A stretch of DNA of 64,000 nt from Bradyrhizobium sp. SZCCHNS1050 (GCF_032484785.1 NZ_JAUETR010000001.1:1178001-1242000); one strand, 5' to 3'; positions 25,092 to 34,442 are shown, numbered from the stretch's first letter. Program-made: numbers and translations. Notes: generated by a model not told the origin, from the sequence alone.

Positions 25092-26474
25092 TCACAGCGG
25101 CTTCCGCAATTCACCAAGATCCCAGAACAGCCCGGCCATCAGGCCGAGCGCCTCGTCCGTGACATCCAGCAGGATGTGCTCATCCGGCGCGTGCTGCGAG
25201 CAGCCCGGGTAGGAATGCGGCACCCACATGGTCGGCATCTTCAACACGTCGGCAAACACGTCATTGGGCAGCGAGCCGCCGAAGTTCGGCAGCACCGCGG
25301 GCGCCTTGCCGGTGCTCATCCGGATGGACTCCGCGGCCCATTTGATCCAGGGGCTGTCGATGTCGGCGCGCGAGGCCGCGAAGCCTTGCGTCATGCTGAC
25401 CTCGACCATCGGGAAGCCGTGCGCGACGAGATGGCTCCTCACGTCCTCCACGATGCTGTCGACCTTGGTGCCGACCACGAAGCGCAGCTGCAGCACGGCG
25501 CGGGCGCGGCCGGGGATCGCATTCGCCGGCTTGTCGATATTGCCGGAGGAGATCGCGAGCACCTCGAGCGTATTCCAGGCATAGAGCCGCTCCGCCGGCG
25601 TCAGCCCCTCCTCGCCCCAATGGTCCGACAGCGCCGGCTCGTCGGCGGTCGGCTCCACCTTCACGTCGGCGAGGATGGCGCGGATGGCATTGGTGAGGCG
25701 CGGCGGCTTCAAGGTATCGAGCTTGATACGGCCATGGCCGTCGACCAGCGTGGAAATGGCATTGGCAAGGATGGTCGCGGGATTGGCGAGCACGCCGCCC
25801 CAATTGCCGGAATGGTTGCCGCCCTCGCGCAGGTTGACGTCGAGATGCAACCGGATGCCGCCACGGCAGCCGAGAAAGATGGTGGGGCGTGCGGTCGACA
25901 GCCGCGGGCCGTCCGAGCCGATGAAGACGTCGGCCTTCAAGGCGTCGCGATGCAGATCGGCCACCCTGGCGAGATCGGGCGAGCCGATCTCCTCGCCCAT
26001 CTCCATGATGAACTTGGCATTGAAGCCGAGCTTGCCGCCGCGGGCCTCGCGCACCGCGCGCAGCGCCGCCATGTTGATGCTGTGCTGGCCCTTGTTGTCG
26101 GCGGTGCCGCGGCCATAGAGACGATTGCCCGCTGGCGTCACCGCCCAGGGATCGCGGCCGTCGCGCCATTCGCCGGCCATGCCGTCGACGGTGTCGCCGT
26201 GGCCATAGCTGAGCATCGTCGGGGCGCTGTCGCTCTCGTGGTAGGTCGCGATCAGGAACGGCGACTTGCCGCTCGGCGAGGGCACGATCTCGGAGGAAAA
26301 GCCGAGCGCTGCAAAGGACGGCGTCAGCTCGTTGGTCAGATACGCCGCGAGGTCGTCCTTGCGCTCGGGATTGAGGCTCTCGGTGCGATAGGCGACCCGG
26401 CGGCCGAGCTCGGCCAAGAAGTCACCGCTCGTCAGGCTCTGACGGGCACGGGCGATTGCATCAATCCTGGTCAT
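25092..26474 (-). CDS. M20-family metallopeptidase (dipeptidase-like)
   Basis: 460 residues. The zinc-binding pattern of M20 peptidases is present: YGHGDTVDG (His92, Asp94), GRGTADNKGQ (Asp126) and the catalytic MEMGEEIGSPD (Glu161/162). A dimerisation-domain region follows, and the C-terminal ligand is in SQHAPDEH. It would cleave short peptides or N-acyl amino acids in the cytoplasm; the exact substrate is unknown. It lies downstream of the ThDP enzyme but is separated from it by a repeat element, and it precedes an amino-acid uptake system transcribed in the same direction. Confidence 0.9.
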   Translation of the reverse strand: MTRIDAIARARQSLTSGDFLAELGRRVAYRTESLNPERKDDLAAYLTNELTPSFAALGFSSEIVPSPSGKSPFLIATYHESDSAPTMLSYGHGDTVDGMAGEWRDGRDPWAVTPAGNRLYGRGTADNKGQHSINMAALRAVREARGGKLGFNAKFIMEMGEEIGSPDLARVADLHRDALKADVFIGSDGPRLSTARPTIFLGCRGGIRLHLDVNLREGGNHSGNWGGVLANPATILANAISTLVDGHGRIKLDTLKPPRLTNAIRAILADVKVEPTADEPALSDHWGEEGLTPAERLYAWNTLEVLAISSGNIDKPANAIPGRARAVLQLRFVVGTKVDSIVEDVRSHLVAHGFPMVEVSMTQGFAASRADIDSPWIKWAAESIRMSTGKAPAVLPNFGGSLPNDVFADVLKMPTMWVPHSYPGCSQHAPDEHILLDVTDEALGLMAGLFWDLGELRKPL

Positions 26475-26691
26475 GGCGCTTTTCCAGTCACAACGAAGGC
26501 GGCGTCATATCGGGATCGCGCGACGAGCGGAAGGGGCTGGGTTTGAATTCAATGCTGACATCAAGCAAGTCTCGGATTTCGGAACTTGTCGCAGAGATCG
26601 ATGATGGGCGTGTGTCGGGATGCGCGCTTCCGTTCTCGCGGCGCCAGGAGCGTCCGAGGTTTGCCGGTGCGGTGCCTTCGCAAGGCGGAGG

Positions 26692-26793
26692 GCGCGGGGA
26701 TGCCCGGCGAAGGCCTCACCCATGGCTCGCCTGCAGAAGAAAAGCAGGCGGCAGTCACCAAAGGTTCGGCCGGACGTCCGGCATTCCCCGCGC
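26692..26793. repeat. Short element with 16-bp terminal inverted repeats (copy B)
   Basis: A 102-bp copy of the element at 9341-9443 in the opposite orientation. Its ends are GCGCGGGGATGCCCGG and CCGGCATTCCCCGCGC, slightly diverged from each other. The interior shares GAAGGCCTCACCCATGGC and a CGCCTGC..GCAGGCG hairpin with copy A. Confidence 0.75.
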
Positions 26794-26807
26794 GACGGGA
26801 GTAACGC

Positions 26808-28472
26808 TCAGTTCACCGCGTTGCTGACCATCACCTCGATCAGCTTGGCGCCGGGGCGGCGGAACGCCGCCGAGAGCGTCGGCTGCAATTCACGGGGATC
26901 GCTGATGCGCATTGCCTCGCAGCCGAGCGAGCGGGCGAGCCCGGCAAAATCCACCTGCGGATCGACAAAATCCATGCCGATATAGTTGTCGTCACCGTGG
27001 AACGACAGCAGCCGCTGCTTGATGATGCGGTAGCCGCCATTGTTGACGATGACGACCGACAGCGGCAGCTTGTGATGCGCCGCGGTCCACAGCGCCTGGA
27101 TCGAATACATCGCGCTGCCGTCACCGGAGTAGCAGACCACGGGGCGATCGGGATTGGCGAGGCTGACGCCGACCGAGGCCGGCAGGCCCCAGCCGATGCC
27201 CCCCGAGGCGAGCGCGTGATAGTTGTAGCGGTCGCGATACGGCCACAGCGCCGTCATGTAGCGCGCCGAGGTCAGGCCCTCGTCGACCATGATGCCGTGC
27301 TCCGGCATGGCCTCGGCGACCTGCAGCGCCAGGTAGTCCGGATCGATCGGCGTCCGCTCGCGCGCCGCTTCGATCTGCGCGGCCAGCTTGCGCCGCCGCG
27401 CGCTCCAGTTCTTCGAGGACAATTCGGCCACGCGCTCCTGCGCACGCGCCTGCAGGGCCGCGCCGCCGAGCTCGCGCAAGAGCGGCGTGAGCTGAAGCAG
27501 CGTCTCGCGAACGTCGGCCTTCAGCGCGATCTCGGCACCGAAATTCTTTCCCAGCTCCCAATCGACGAGGCCGATCTGCACGATCGGCAAGCCCTCGGGC
27601 AGCGGCTCGATCTCGCTGTGCACGGACATCCGCAAGGGATCGGCGCCGAGCACGATGAGAAGATCGTGTGGCGCGAGCAGGTCGCGGACCTGCTGCTGCG
27701 CGCGCGACAATGAGCCGATGTAGCAGGGATGCTCGGACAGAAAATGCGCGCCATAGGGCGCGGACTGCTGATGCACGGGAGCGCCGATCGCCGACGCGAA
27801 CTCGGCCGCCTCCCGCAGCGCATCGCTCTTGACGACCTCGTCGCCGGTGATGACCACCGGCCGCTGCGCCTTGAGAATGCGCTGCGCCAGCCCCTGCAAA
27901 GCGTCCGCGGCCGGCAACACGCGCGCATCGACCCGGGTGGAACGGCCGAGCTCGATGCCGGCTTCGGCATTGAGGATATCGCCGGGCAGCGAGATGAAGA
28001 CGGGACCGGTCGGCGGCGTGGTCGCCACCTTGGCGGCGCGCCTGATGATGCGCGGCAGGTCCTCCAGCCTCGTCACCTCGACCGCCCATTTCACCAGCGG
28101 CTCGGCCATCCGCACCAGCGGGCCGTAGAGCAATGGCTCCATCAGGCCGTGGCCCTGCTCCTGCTGGCCGGCGGTGAGGATCATCGGCGTCCCGGTGAAC
28201 TGCGCATTGTAGAGCGCGCCCATGGCGTTGCCGAGACCCGGCGCGACGTGGACGTTGCAGGCGACGAGGCGTCCCGAGGCGCGACTGAAGCCGTCGGCGA
28301 TCGCCACCACCAGGCTCTCCTGCATCGCCATGACGTAGGTGAGATCGGGATGATCCTTCAGCGCATGCATGATCGGTAATTCGGTGGTGCCGGGATTGCC
28401 GAACAGATGAGTGATGCCCTCGTCCTTGAGCAGCGTGAGGAAGGCCGAGCGTCCGGTGATGCGGTTCTTCAT
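26808..28472 (-). CDS. Thiamine-diphosphate-dependent decarboxylase/acetolactate synthase-like enzyme
   Basis: 554 residues with the three-domain ThDP layout. The N-terminal catalytic glutamate is Glu52 in AMQESLVVAIADGFSRASG, the middle domain has RPVVITGDEVVKSDAL, and the C-terminal ThDP motif begins GDGSAMYSIQALWTAA and ends with VNNGGY. It resembles benzoylformate decarboxylases and other 2-oxo-acid decarboxylases more than biosynthetic acetolactate synthases (inference from the TAAHHKLPL form). It is downstream of the Old Yellow Enzyme gene on the same strand, separated by a palindromic element. Confidence 0.88.
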   Translation of the reverse strand: MKNRITGRSAFLTLLKDEGITHLFGNPGTTELPIMHALKDHPDLTYVMAMQESLVVAIADGFSRASGRLVACNVHVAPGLGNAMGALYNAQFTGTPMILTAGQQEQGHGLMEPLLYGPLVRMAEPLVKWAVEVTRLEDLPRIIRRAAKVATTPPTGPVFISLPGDILNAEAGIELGRSTRVDARVLPAADALQGLAQRILKAQRPVVITGDEVVKSDALREAAEFASAIGAPVHQQSAPYGAHFLSEHPCYIGSLSRAQQQVRDLLAPHDLLIVLGADPLRMSVHSEIEPLPEGLPIVQIGLVDWELGKNFGAEIALKADVRETLLQLTPLLRELGGAALQARAQERVAELSSKNWSARRRKLAAQIEAARERTPIDPDYLALQVAEAMPEHGIMVDEGLTSARYMTALWPYRDRYNYHALASGGIGWGLPASVGVSLANPDRPVVCYSGDGSAMYSIQALWTAAHHKLPLSVVIVNNGGYRIIKQRLLSFHGDDNYIGMDFVDPQVDFAGLARSLGCEAMRISDPRELQPTLSAAFRRPGAKLIEVMVSNAVN

Positions 28473-28515
28473 TCAGGTTTCCTCCGAGCAACGCGGCCTC
28501 AGTATGCGGGCGAGC

Positions 28516-28616
28516 TCTCTCTCCGTCATTGCGAGCGAAGCGAAGCAATCCAGGGCGGCGTACGCGACTCTGGATTGCTTCGTCGCTGCGCTCCTCGCAA
28601 TGACGGTGGAGAGAGC
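28516..28616. repeat. Long imperfect palindromic element
   Basis: CTCTCCGTCATTGCGAGCG.. and ..CGCAATGACGGTGGAGAG form ~40-bp arms around a central CCAGGGCGGCGTACGCGACTCTGG. It fills the gap between the ThDP enzyme and OYE genes and could act as a transcription barrier. I recall this family from many Bradyrhizobium intergenic regions. Confidence 0.8.
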
Positions 28617-28621
28617 GCGGA

Positions 28622-29746
28622 CTACACCTTCGCCATCTCCTGATACACCGGATAGTCCGTGTAGCCCTTCTCCTCGCCGCCGTAGAAGGTCGGGCGGTGA
28701 TAGGGCGTCAGCGGCCAGCCGTGCTGCAGCCGGGCGGGCAGGTCCGGGTTGGAGATGAAGGTGCGGCCGAAGGCGATGGCGTCGGCGAGGCCGGCCCGGA
28801 TCGCGGCGTCGGCCGGCTCGCCCGTGAAGCCGCCGGCGCCGATCAGGACGCCCTTCCACACCGGCCGGAACAGAGCGATGGCCGACGGCACGTTCTGCCA
28901 GTTGACGTCGGCGCGGCCGGCGCCGGAGGAGCGCGGCTCGATCAGATGCAGATAGGCGATGCCGAGCTTGTTGAGCGCCTCGATCGCGTAGGTATAGAGC
29001 GGCATCGGCTCGGCCTCGCCGGAGCCATTGGCGATGCCATAGGGCGACAGCCGCACGCCGACCTTGTCGGCGCCGCAGGCGGCGATCACGGCCTCGGTCA
29101 CCTCGAGCAGGAAGCGGCAGCGGTTCGCGATTGCGCCGCCGTAGCGGTCGGTGCGCTGGTTGCTGCGGGTCTGCAGGAACTGCTCGATCAGGTAACCGTT
29201 CGCACCGTGCACCTCGACGCCGTCGAAGCCGGCGGCCATCGCATTGCGCGCGGCTTGGCCATAGGCGGCGACAAGCGCGGGGATCTCGTCGGTGTCGAGC
29301 GCACGCGGCGTCTCGTAAGCTGCGCCTTTGCCCTCCGCCGTCATCGCCTTGAGATCGTCGCCGATCGCGATCGCCGACGGCGCCACCGGCAGCACGCCGC
29401 CGGGCTGGAACGAGGAGTGCGAGACGCGGCCGACGTGCCAGAGCTGCAGGAAGATGAATCCGCCCTTGGCATGCACGGCGTCGACGACCTGCTTCCAGCC
29501 GGCGATCTGCACCGCGCTGTAGATGCCCGGCACGTTCGGGCTGCCGGTGCCGGTCGGCAGCACCGGCGAGGCCTCGGCGATGATCAGGCCGCCCGGCGTC
29601 GCGCGCTGCGCATAATACTCGACGTTGAGCGGCCGCGGCGCGAGCGTCTCCCTTGCGGCGCGCATGCGGGTCAACGGCGCCATCACGACGCGGTGCTTGA
29701 GGCGATAAGGACCGATCGTGAGTGGTGAAAACAGCGCAGGCAGCAT
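28622..29746 (-). CDS. Old Yellow Enzyme-family alkene reductase (NemA-like)
   Basis: 374-residue FMN flavoprotein that reduces activated C=C bonds and nitro compounds with NAD(P)H. The FMN-binding MAPLTRMRA (22-30), the substrate-contact HVGRVSH, the VEVHGANGYLIEQFL active-site region with the His..Asn pair, and the terminal FGRTFISNPDL are OYE signatures. It is divergent from the ModE-like regulator with a dyad between them, suggesting control of the reductase by that regulator. Confidence 0.93.
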   Translation of the reverse strand: MLPALFSPLTIGPYRLKHRVVMAPLTRMRAARETLAPRPLNVEYYAQRATPGGLIIAEASPVLPTGTGSPNVPGIYSAVQIAGWKQVVDAVHAKGGFIFLQLWHVGRVSHSSFQPGGVLPVAPSAIAIGDDLKAMTAEGKGAAYETPRALDTDEIPALVAAYGQAARNAMAAGFDGVEVHGANGYLIEQFLQTRSNQRTDRYGGAIANRCRFLLEVTEAVIAACGADKVGVRLSPYGIANGSGEAEPMPLYTYAIEALNKLGIAYLHLIEPRSSGAGRADVNWQNVPSAIALFRPVWKGVLIGAGGFTGEPADAAIRAGLADAIAFGRTFISNPDLPARLQHGWPLTPYHRPTFYGGEEKGYTDYPVYQEMAKV

Positions 29747-29783
29747 TTCGTCCCCAGATGTCGTTGCGATTGTCGATTTGGAT

Positions 29784-29806
29784 CATCTTGTTCGCAAAAC
29801 ATGATG
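29784..29806. promoter_or_regulatory. Imperfect dyad between OYE and ModE-like genes
   Basis: CATCTTGTTC-GCA-AAACATGATG matches its complement in 8 of 10 positions per arm. It lies midway in the 100-bp divergent gap and is a candidate operator. Confidence 0.35.
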
Positions 29807-29846
29807 GTGGCAATGTCCGCCCCACGTCAGTACGAGCAGACCCTCC

Positions 29847-30236
29847 ATGCCGAAAGCGAACGCCCTGCCCTCGCTCAGCCTGCGCATCGATCTCGATGAC
29901 GGCGGCCGGATCGGGCCGGGCAAGATCGCGCTGCTGGAGAACATCGCGCGACACGGCTCGATCTCTGCGGCCGGGCGCGCGATGGACATGTCCTACAAGC
30001 GGGCCTGGGACCTCGTCGACGAGATCAACCGGGTGTGCCGGCAGCCGGCGGTGGCGCGCCAGACCGGCGGCCGCAATGGCGGTGGCGCGGCGCTGACGGC
30101 GTTCGGCACGCAGTTGGTCGAACGTTACCGGCGCATCGAGCGTGACGCAGCTGACGCCGTGAGGAAGGATCTCGCCGCGCTGCGCAGCGACATCGAGAAG
30201 CCAAGGAAGACCCGCGGGGCCAGGGCCGCGTCGTAA
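29847..30236 (+). CDS. ModE-like winged-helix regulator (N-terminal domain only)
   Basis: 129 residues. The LysR/ModE-type HTH is clear in GKIALLENIARHGSISAAGRAMDMSYKRAWDLVDEIN, and NGGGAALTAFGTQLVERYR continues as in molybdate regulators. There is no molybdate-binding (MOP) domain; the C terminus is a short basic tail. Such stand-alone HTH proteins are common in alphaproteobacteria and need not sense molybdate. The dyad at 29784-29806 and the divergent OYE gene suggest a local target. Confidence 0.88.
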   Translation: MPKANALPSLSLRIDLDDGGRIGPGKIALLENIARHGSISAAGRAMDMSYKRAWDLVDEINRVCRQPAVARQTGGRNGGGAALTAFGTQLVERYRRIERDAADAVRKDLAALRSDIEKPRKTRGARAAS

Positions 30237-30387
30237 GCCGGTTCCAGCCGACGCGATGCATCCGCGACCGGACTGATGCGCCTCGCGTTGCAGCCGCAAA
30301 AAACCGTCTTGCCGTCAGCCGGATGATCTTGCGGCCGCGCCAAGACGTCATACACCAGCATCTCGTCGTCATGCCGGAGAACCTGCC

Positions 30388-31239
30388 GTGTCTCACCCTG
30401 CCTTGTCCGCCGACCACACCGCCGTCGTCACCGGAGGCGCCTCCGGCATCGGGCTCGCCGCCGCCACGCGCTTCGCAGAGCGCGGCATGAACGTCTGCAT
30501 CGCCGATGTCGACGAGGCCCGGCTGCGCGACGCCGCCGCCAGGCTTGCGGCTGCGGCCAAGCGTGGCGAGGCTGCGGTCATGACCGCCACGGTCGATGTG
30601 AGCCACCGGGACAGCGTGGTCGCGCTCGAAACGGCGGTGCGGCAGCGCTTCGGCGCGATCGACGTGCTGATGAACAATGCCGGCATCCAGCCGGGCAGCA
30701 AGATGCTTGCCGACGACAATTGGCAGCGCATCCTCGACGTCAATCTGTGGGGCATCATCCACGGCGCGCAGGTGTTCGCAGCCAACATGATCGCGCAGAG
30801 CAAGCCGGCGCTGATCATCAATACCGGCTCCAAGCAGGGCATCACCACGCCGCCCGGCGATCCCGCCTACAACGTCTCGAAGGCCGGCGTGAAGGCGTTC
30901 ACCGAGGCGCTGCAGCACGAGCTGCGCAACACGCCCGGCTGCCAGGTGACGGCGCATCTGTTCATTCCGGGCTTCGTGTTCACGCCGCTGACGGCGAATG
31001 GCCGCGTCGAGAAGCCGGCCGCCGCCTGGACGCCGGAGCAGACGGTCGACTTCATGCTGGAGCGCGTCGCGGCCGGCGACTTCTACGTGCTGTGCCCTGA
31101 CAACGACGTGCCGCGCGCGCTGGACGAGCGGCGCATCCTGTGGGCGGCCGGCGACATCGTCGAGAACCGGCCGCCGCTGTCGCGCTGGCATGCCGACTAC
31201 GCCGACGCATTCGCCGCGTTCGTAAAGAAATCGCCATGA
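30388..31239 (+). CDS. Short-chain dehydrogenase/reductase (SDR)
   Basis: 283 residues. The NAD(P)-binding TGGASGIG is at 15-22, NNAG in MNNAGIQPG, and the catalytic Ser-Tyr-Lys set in NTGSKQG and YNVSKAG. The substrate of this classical SDR is unknown. The start is a GTG at 30388 with a GGAGA site. It lies 150 bases downstream of the ModE-like gene on the same strand; co-transcription is possible but not shown. Confidence 0.92.
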   Translation: MSHPALSADHTAVVTGGASGIGLAAATRFAERGMNVCIADVDEARLRDAAARLAAAAKRGEAAVMTATVDVSHRDSVVALETAVRQRFGAIDVLMNNAGIQPGSKMLADDNWQRILDVNLWGIIHGAQVFAANMIAQSKPALIINTGSKQGITTPPGDPAYNVSKAGVKAFTEALQHELRNTPGCQVTAHLFIPGFVFTPLTANGRVEKPAAAWTPEQTVDFMLERVAAGDFYVLCPDNDVPRALDERRILWAAGDIVENRPPLSRWHADYADAFAAFVKKSP

Positions 31240-31648
31240 TCCGGCCACATCGGAGCGGCGGCGCGTAGCTGCTCCCGGTCTCATCACAAGTTCCCGGACG
31301 CGTCGGATCGTCGCAAGGCGGTCCGCGTGCGCTCGGAACGTCTACCATCGACCGAATCGCTACGGTCGAACGCTCTTGCAACTCACTGATTTGCCGCGGG
31401 CGCGACATCGTCGCTGAGAGCCGGCTCCCGAAGCGCGCCTCGACCGTCAAGCGGTGAGATGTCGCAGCTCTGCGGGAGCGCCACCCGTACGCCGCACGAC
31501 AATCTGACGCAGACGCATTCCACAATCCCTGCGCGAAGCAGCCACGAAGCAGGCAGCAGATGGCCCTCATCATCCGCACCCGCGTCAGCCGCGCCGCATT
31601 GCTTCGGCTCATCCGCAGTGGTGCGCAGCTTTGGGGAGTACGTCGGAC
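31240..31648. other. Intergenic region before the His-rich gene
   Basis: About 410 bases with no credible gene and no clear repeat. A promoter for the His-rich gene should lie here. Confidence 0.4.
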
Positions 31649-33241
31649 ATGTCGCGCCATCACCGTCACCATCACGACAGTCACCACGGTCACCATCATC
31701 ACAGCGACCACCACCACCACCACCACCATCATCATCACGATCATCACTGCCAGCCGGCGCCTGCGCCGATGCCTCCGACGCCGCCCGCACCCACGCCGCC
31801 GACGCCAGCGCTCGGCTTTGCCGATCTCGGCGTCGTCTTCAACGACGCGACGCGCTTTCTCGAAGGCGGGCTGTGGCGCAACGTGGTCGAGGAAGGCGGC
31901 CAGGGGCTTGGCAGCGTCTACAACTACACCGGCGATCTCACCGTGATTCAGGATGGTCTGAAGGCGATGGTTGCCGCCGGCCAGTTCACCGGGCAGACGC
32001 TCACCAACATCAACAAGATCCTCGCCGACATCACGGTCGCGCAGGATGCCGCGATGGCTTCGGTGACCGGCGGCGGCGCATTCGGCAGCATCGCCGCCGC
32101 GGAGACCGCGCTGCGCAACGCGCACCTCGACGTCATCAACGTCGTCAACAACGATCCGAACCTTGCGGGCAATGCGACCAACGCCGACGGCGTCACCGGC
32201 TTCCTGCAGGCGCCGGCGCTGCTGCCCGAAGGCGTGACGGCCGCAACCGCCGCCAAGGGCACACTGGCCGAGCTCGGCCTGATCTTCAACGATGCCGCCA
32301 ACCGGCTGATCGGCGGCGTGAACGAAAGCAACGTCGACGTCATCCAGGACGATGTCGACGCGCTGATCGCCGGCCTCAATGCGCTGGTCGCCGCCAATCC
32401 GCTGCAGTTCGGAGGCCTGACCGGCGTGCACGCGCTCGCCATCATCGACCAGCTCGCGCTCGTCAACACCCACATCAACGGCGCGGCCGGCAATATCGAC
32501 ATCGGCCGCGCGCTGAACGACGACTTCCTCGACATCATCGACATCGTCGCCGGCGACACCAATCTCGCCAACATGGCGCAGCAGAACGGCCTGAACGGCT
32601 GGAGCGGCTTCGGCGACTTCCTCAACCCGACGCCGGCCTATCAGGACAACCAGGCACAGACCAATTTCTGGGCCATGTTCATCGCCCAGTCGAACGCGCT
32701 CGGCAAGGCTGCGATCGCGGCCGTCAATTCCGGCGACGCCGCCGCGATGGCGCAGGTCACCGCCGACCTGATGACCTTCAAGAAGGATGTCACCGATTTC
32801 GACGCGGCGCAGGGCGGCATCTTCCAGGCCCGCTTCGACAACGAGCTGCTCGGCGACCAGAGCACGCTCGGCGCCGAGATCGCCAAGATCCTCGAGGGCT
32901 TCCAGGCCGGCAACAAGGCGCTGGTCGCGGCGGCCGCCGACCAGATGCACCAGAACGCAGCCGATGTCGGCGGCAACAACATCCCGGTCAATGGCGGCGC
33001 CTACAATGTCGACGGCACCACGATCTGCCAGGTGCTGGCGACCACCGGCGGCGGCAACAGTGCCGACGCCGCCGCGCTGCTGGCCGCGGTCACCAGCGCG
33101 CCGGCCTCGAACGTGATCATGCTTCCCAGCGCCGCGCCGGCAGCACAGGTCAGCGCCGCTCCGCCAACCCTGGTCATGGACGGTCCGATGATGGAGGGGC
33201 CGATGATGGAGATGTCACAGCATCATCACATGTGGGCGTGA
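31649..33241 (+). CDS. Histidine-rich repeat protein, likely metal-binding
   Basis: 530 residues of unusual architecture. Residues 4-33 hold 23 histidines, including a run of ten, then a Cys and a proline-rich linker (PAPAPMPPTPPAPTPPTPA). The body shows internally similar helical units, each beginning near LGVVFNDATRFL / LGLIFNDAANRLI and containing LDVINVVNNDPNLA / LDIIDIVAGDTNLA; a third unit with DAAQGGIFQARF is more diverged. The C terminus is Met/His-rich (MDGPMMEGPMMEMSQHHH). No signal peptide is visible. Metal binding (Ni, Zn, Co or Cu) is inferred from composition; I recognise no family. The start at 31649 has a GGGGAG site 10 bases upstream. Confidence 0.85.
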   Translation: MSRHHRHHHDSHHGHHHHSDHHHHHHHHHHDHHCQPAPAPMPPTPPAPTPPTPALGFADLGVVFNDATRFLEGGLWRNVVEEGGQGLGSVYNYTGDLTVIQDGLKAMVAAGQFTGQTLTNINKILADITVAQDAAMASVTGGGAFGSIAAAETALRNAHLDVINVVNNDPNLAGNATNADGVTGFLQAPALLPEGVTAATAAKGTLAELGLIFNDAANRLIGGVNESNVDVIQDDVDALIAGLNALVAANPLQFGGLTGVHALAIIDQLALVNTHINGAAGNIDIGRALNDDFLDIIDIVAGDTNLANMAQQNGLNGWSGFGDFLNPTPAYQDNQAQTNFWAMFIAQSNALGKAAIAAVNSGDAAAMAQVTADLMTFKKDVTDFDAAQGGIFQARFDNELLGDQSTLGAEIAKILEGFQAGNKALVAAAADQMHQNAADVGGNNIPVNGGAYNVDGTTICQVLATTGGGNSADAAALLAAVTSAPASNVIMLPSAAPAAQVSAAPPTLVMDGPMMEGPMMEMSQHHHMWA

Positions 33242-34442
33242 TCACCTGTCGCTCAGGCGCCTGCACCAGCAGGCGCCTGACGAGCGCGAGCGCGGTTTCC
33301 GTCGCCGGATCGGCCGAGATCACGGAGACCGCGAGCACGATGAGGTCGATCGGCTGGTGCGACAGCACGATCACATGCGTCGCATGCCGCGCATCCATCA
33401 GCGCCACCATGCGCTCGACGGCGGGGTCGGTGACCGCCCGCCGCCACGGCGCATCGGCCCGGCGCAGCACACGGCTTGACGCGAGAAAGTCGCGCAGGAG
33501 CGGCGGATCATAGGCGGTCAGCTCAACCTCGAGACAGCGGCGTGCGCTTTCGAAGACCGGCTGGCGCGTGAGCTCGGCGATCAGTTCGTCGCGCGTCGCC
33601 GCGATCGACGCCCCGATCGAGTCGAGCACGCCCGGCTCGCGGGCTTGCAGCATCGCGCGCAAGGCATCGCCGATCAGCCCGATCGTGAGCACGCCGGCCA
33701 CCGCGACCGCGCAGAAACGCATCAGTTGCGCCGCATCGACGTCCGGCGACAGCGCGGCCGCGGCAGCGCCGAGCAGGGCGGCGCCGAGGATCCGCAACAA
33801 TGTCAGCAGCCCGCCCTGACGCTGCGTCTCCGCGCTGGCGCCGGCGATCAGGATCGCGGTCACCGCCAGCAGCGCGCCCAATGCGCCGAGCCGCACCGGC
33901 ATGCTCGGCGCCAGCACGCGAAAATCGGTGATGATGAAGGGGATGACGATGATGGCGCCGAACGCGACGCGATCGATGGCGCGGTTCTCCCAGGCCAGCA
34001 GGCGCGCGCGGTCGCGGCGAAGCAGCAGCCAGGCGCAGGTCGCAAAGCCCGCGAGCTGAAAGGCCGACAGCACGACCGTGTGGTGGCTTTCGAACTCGGC
34101 CGGACCGAGCGCGCCGGCGAGCGCGAGCGCCACGCCGCCGGCCAGCGCGATCGCCTTGAGCGCGCGATGCGCGTGTCGGCGCAGCAGACCTTCCGTCACC
34201 ACCAGCGCGCCGAGCGGGATCAGCGCCGCCGGAACCAGCGAGATGCGGTCGAGAAAAGCATTGTCCGTCCACCAGGCGACGCCGCGCAGCAGGAACAGCG
34301 AGGCGACGGTCCCGAGCAGAACGACGAGCCGCGCCGTCAGCGGTCCCCTCGGGTCGCGCCGGTGCAGCATGGCGGCGGCCACCGCGAGGCCGACCGCGCC
34401 GCAGAGGTTGACGACGGAGTCCGCAACGATGCCGGCCGTCAT
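33174..34442 (-). CDS. Polytopic membrane protein with cytoplasmic C-terminal region
   Basis: 422 residues. About ten hydrophobic helices fill residues 1-260 (for example LVVLLGTVASLFLLRGVAWW, AIALAGGVALALAGALG, ILGAALLGAAAAAL), followed by a soluble C-terminal part with RDELIAELTRQPVFESARRCLEVE and VIVLSHQPIDLIVLAVSVIS. I do not recognise the family. The ATG at 34442 overlaps the stop of the preceding gene (ATGA). Its 3' end overlaps the convergent His-rich gene by 68 bases, an unusual arrangement. A role with the acyltransferase-like partner is likely from coupling. Confidence 0.7.
   Translation of the reverse strand: MTAGIVADSVVNLCGAVGLAVAAAMLHRRDPRGPLTARLVVLLGTVASLFLLRGVAWWTDNAFLDRISLVPAALIPLGALVVTEGLLRRHAHRALKAIALAGGVALALAGALGPAEFESHHTVVLSAFQLAGFATCAWLLLRRDRARLLAWENRAIDRVAFGAIIVIPFIITDFRVLAPSMPVRLGALGALLAVTAILIAGASAETQRQGGLLTLLRILGAALLGAAAAALSPDVDAAQLMRFCAVAVAGVLTIGLIGDALRAMLQAREPGVLDSIGASIAATRDELIAELTRQPVFESARRCLEVELTAYDPPLLRDFLASSRVLRRADAPWRRAVTDPAVERMVALMDARHATHVIVLSHQPIDLIVLAVSVISADPATETALALVRRLLVQAPERQVITPTCDDAVTSPSSAPPSSDRP

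Noticed and set aside
24960..26546. A 528-codon frame opposite the M20 peptidase
   Set aside because: Antisense shadow; the M20 motifs on the other strand are decisive.
31680..31750. Trinucleotide-like CAC/CAT run considered as a possible microsatellite or CRISPR-like repeat
   Set aside because: It is explained by histidine codons in frame; there are no spacers.
31459..33513. An overlapping Arg-rich frame across the His-rich gene
   Set aside because: It is the +1 reading of the same DNA; the His-rich frame has the ribosome site and repeating protein units.
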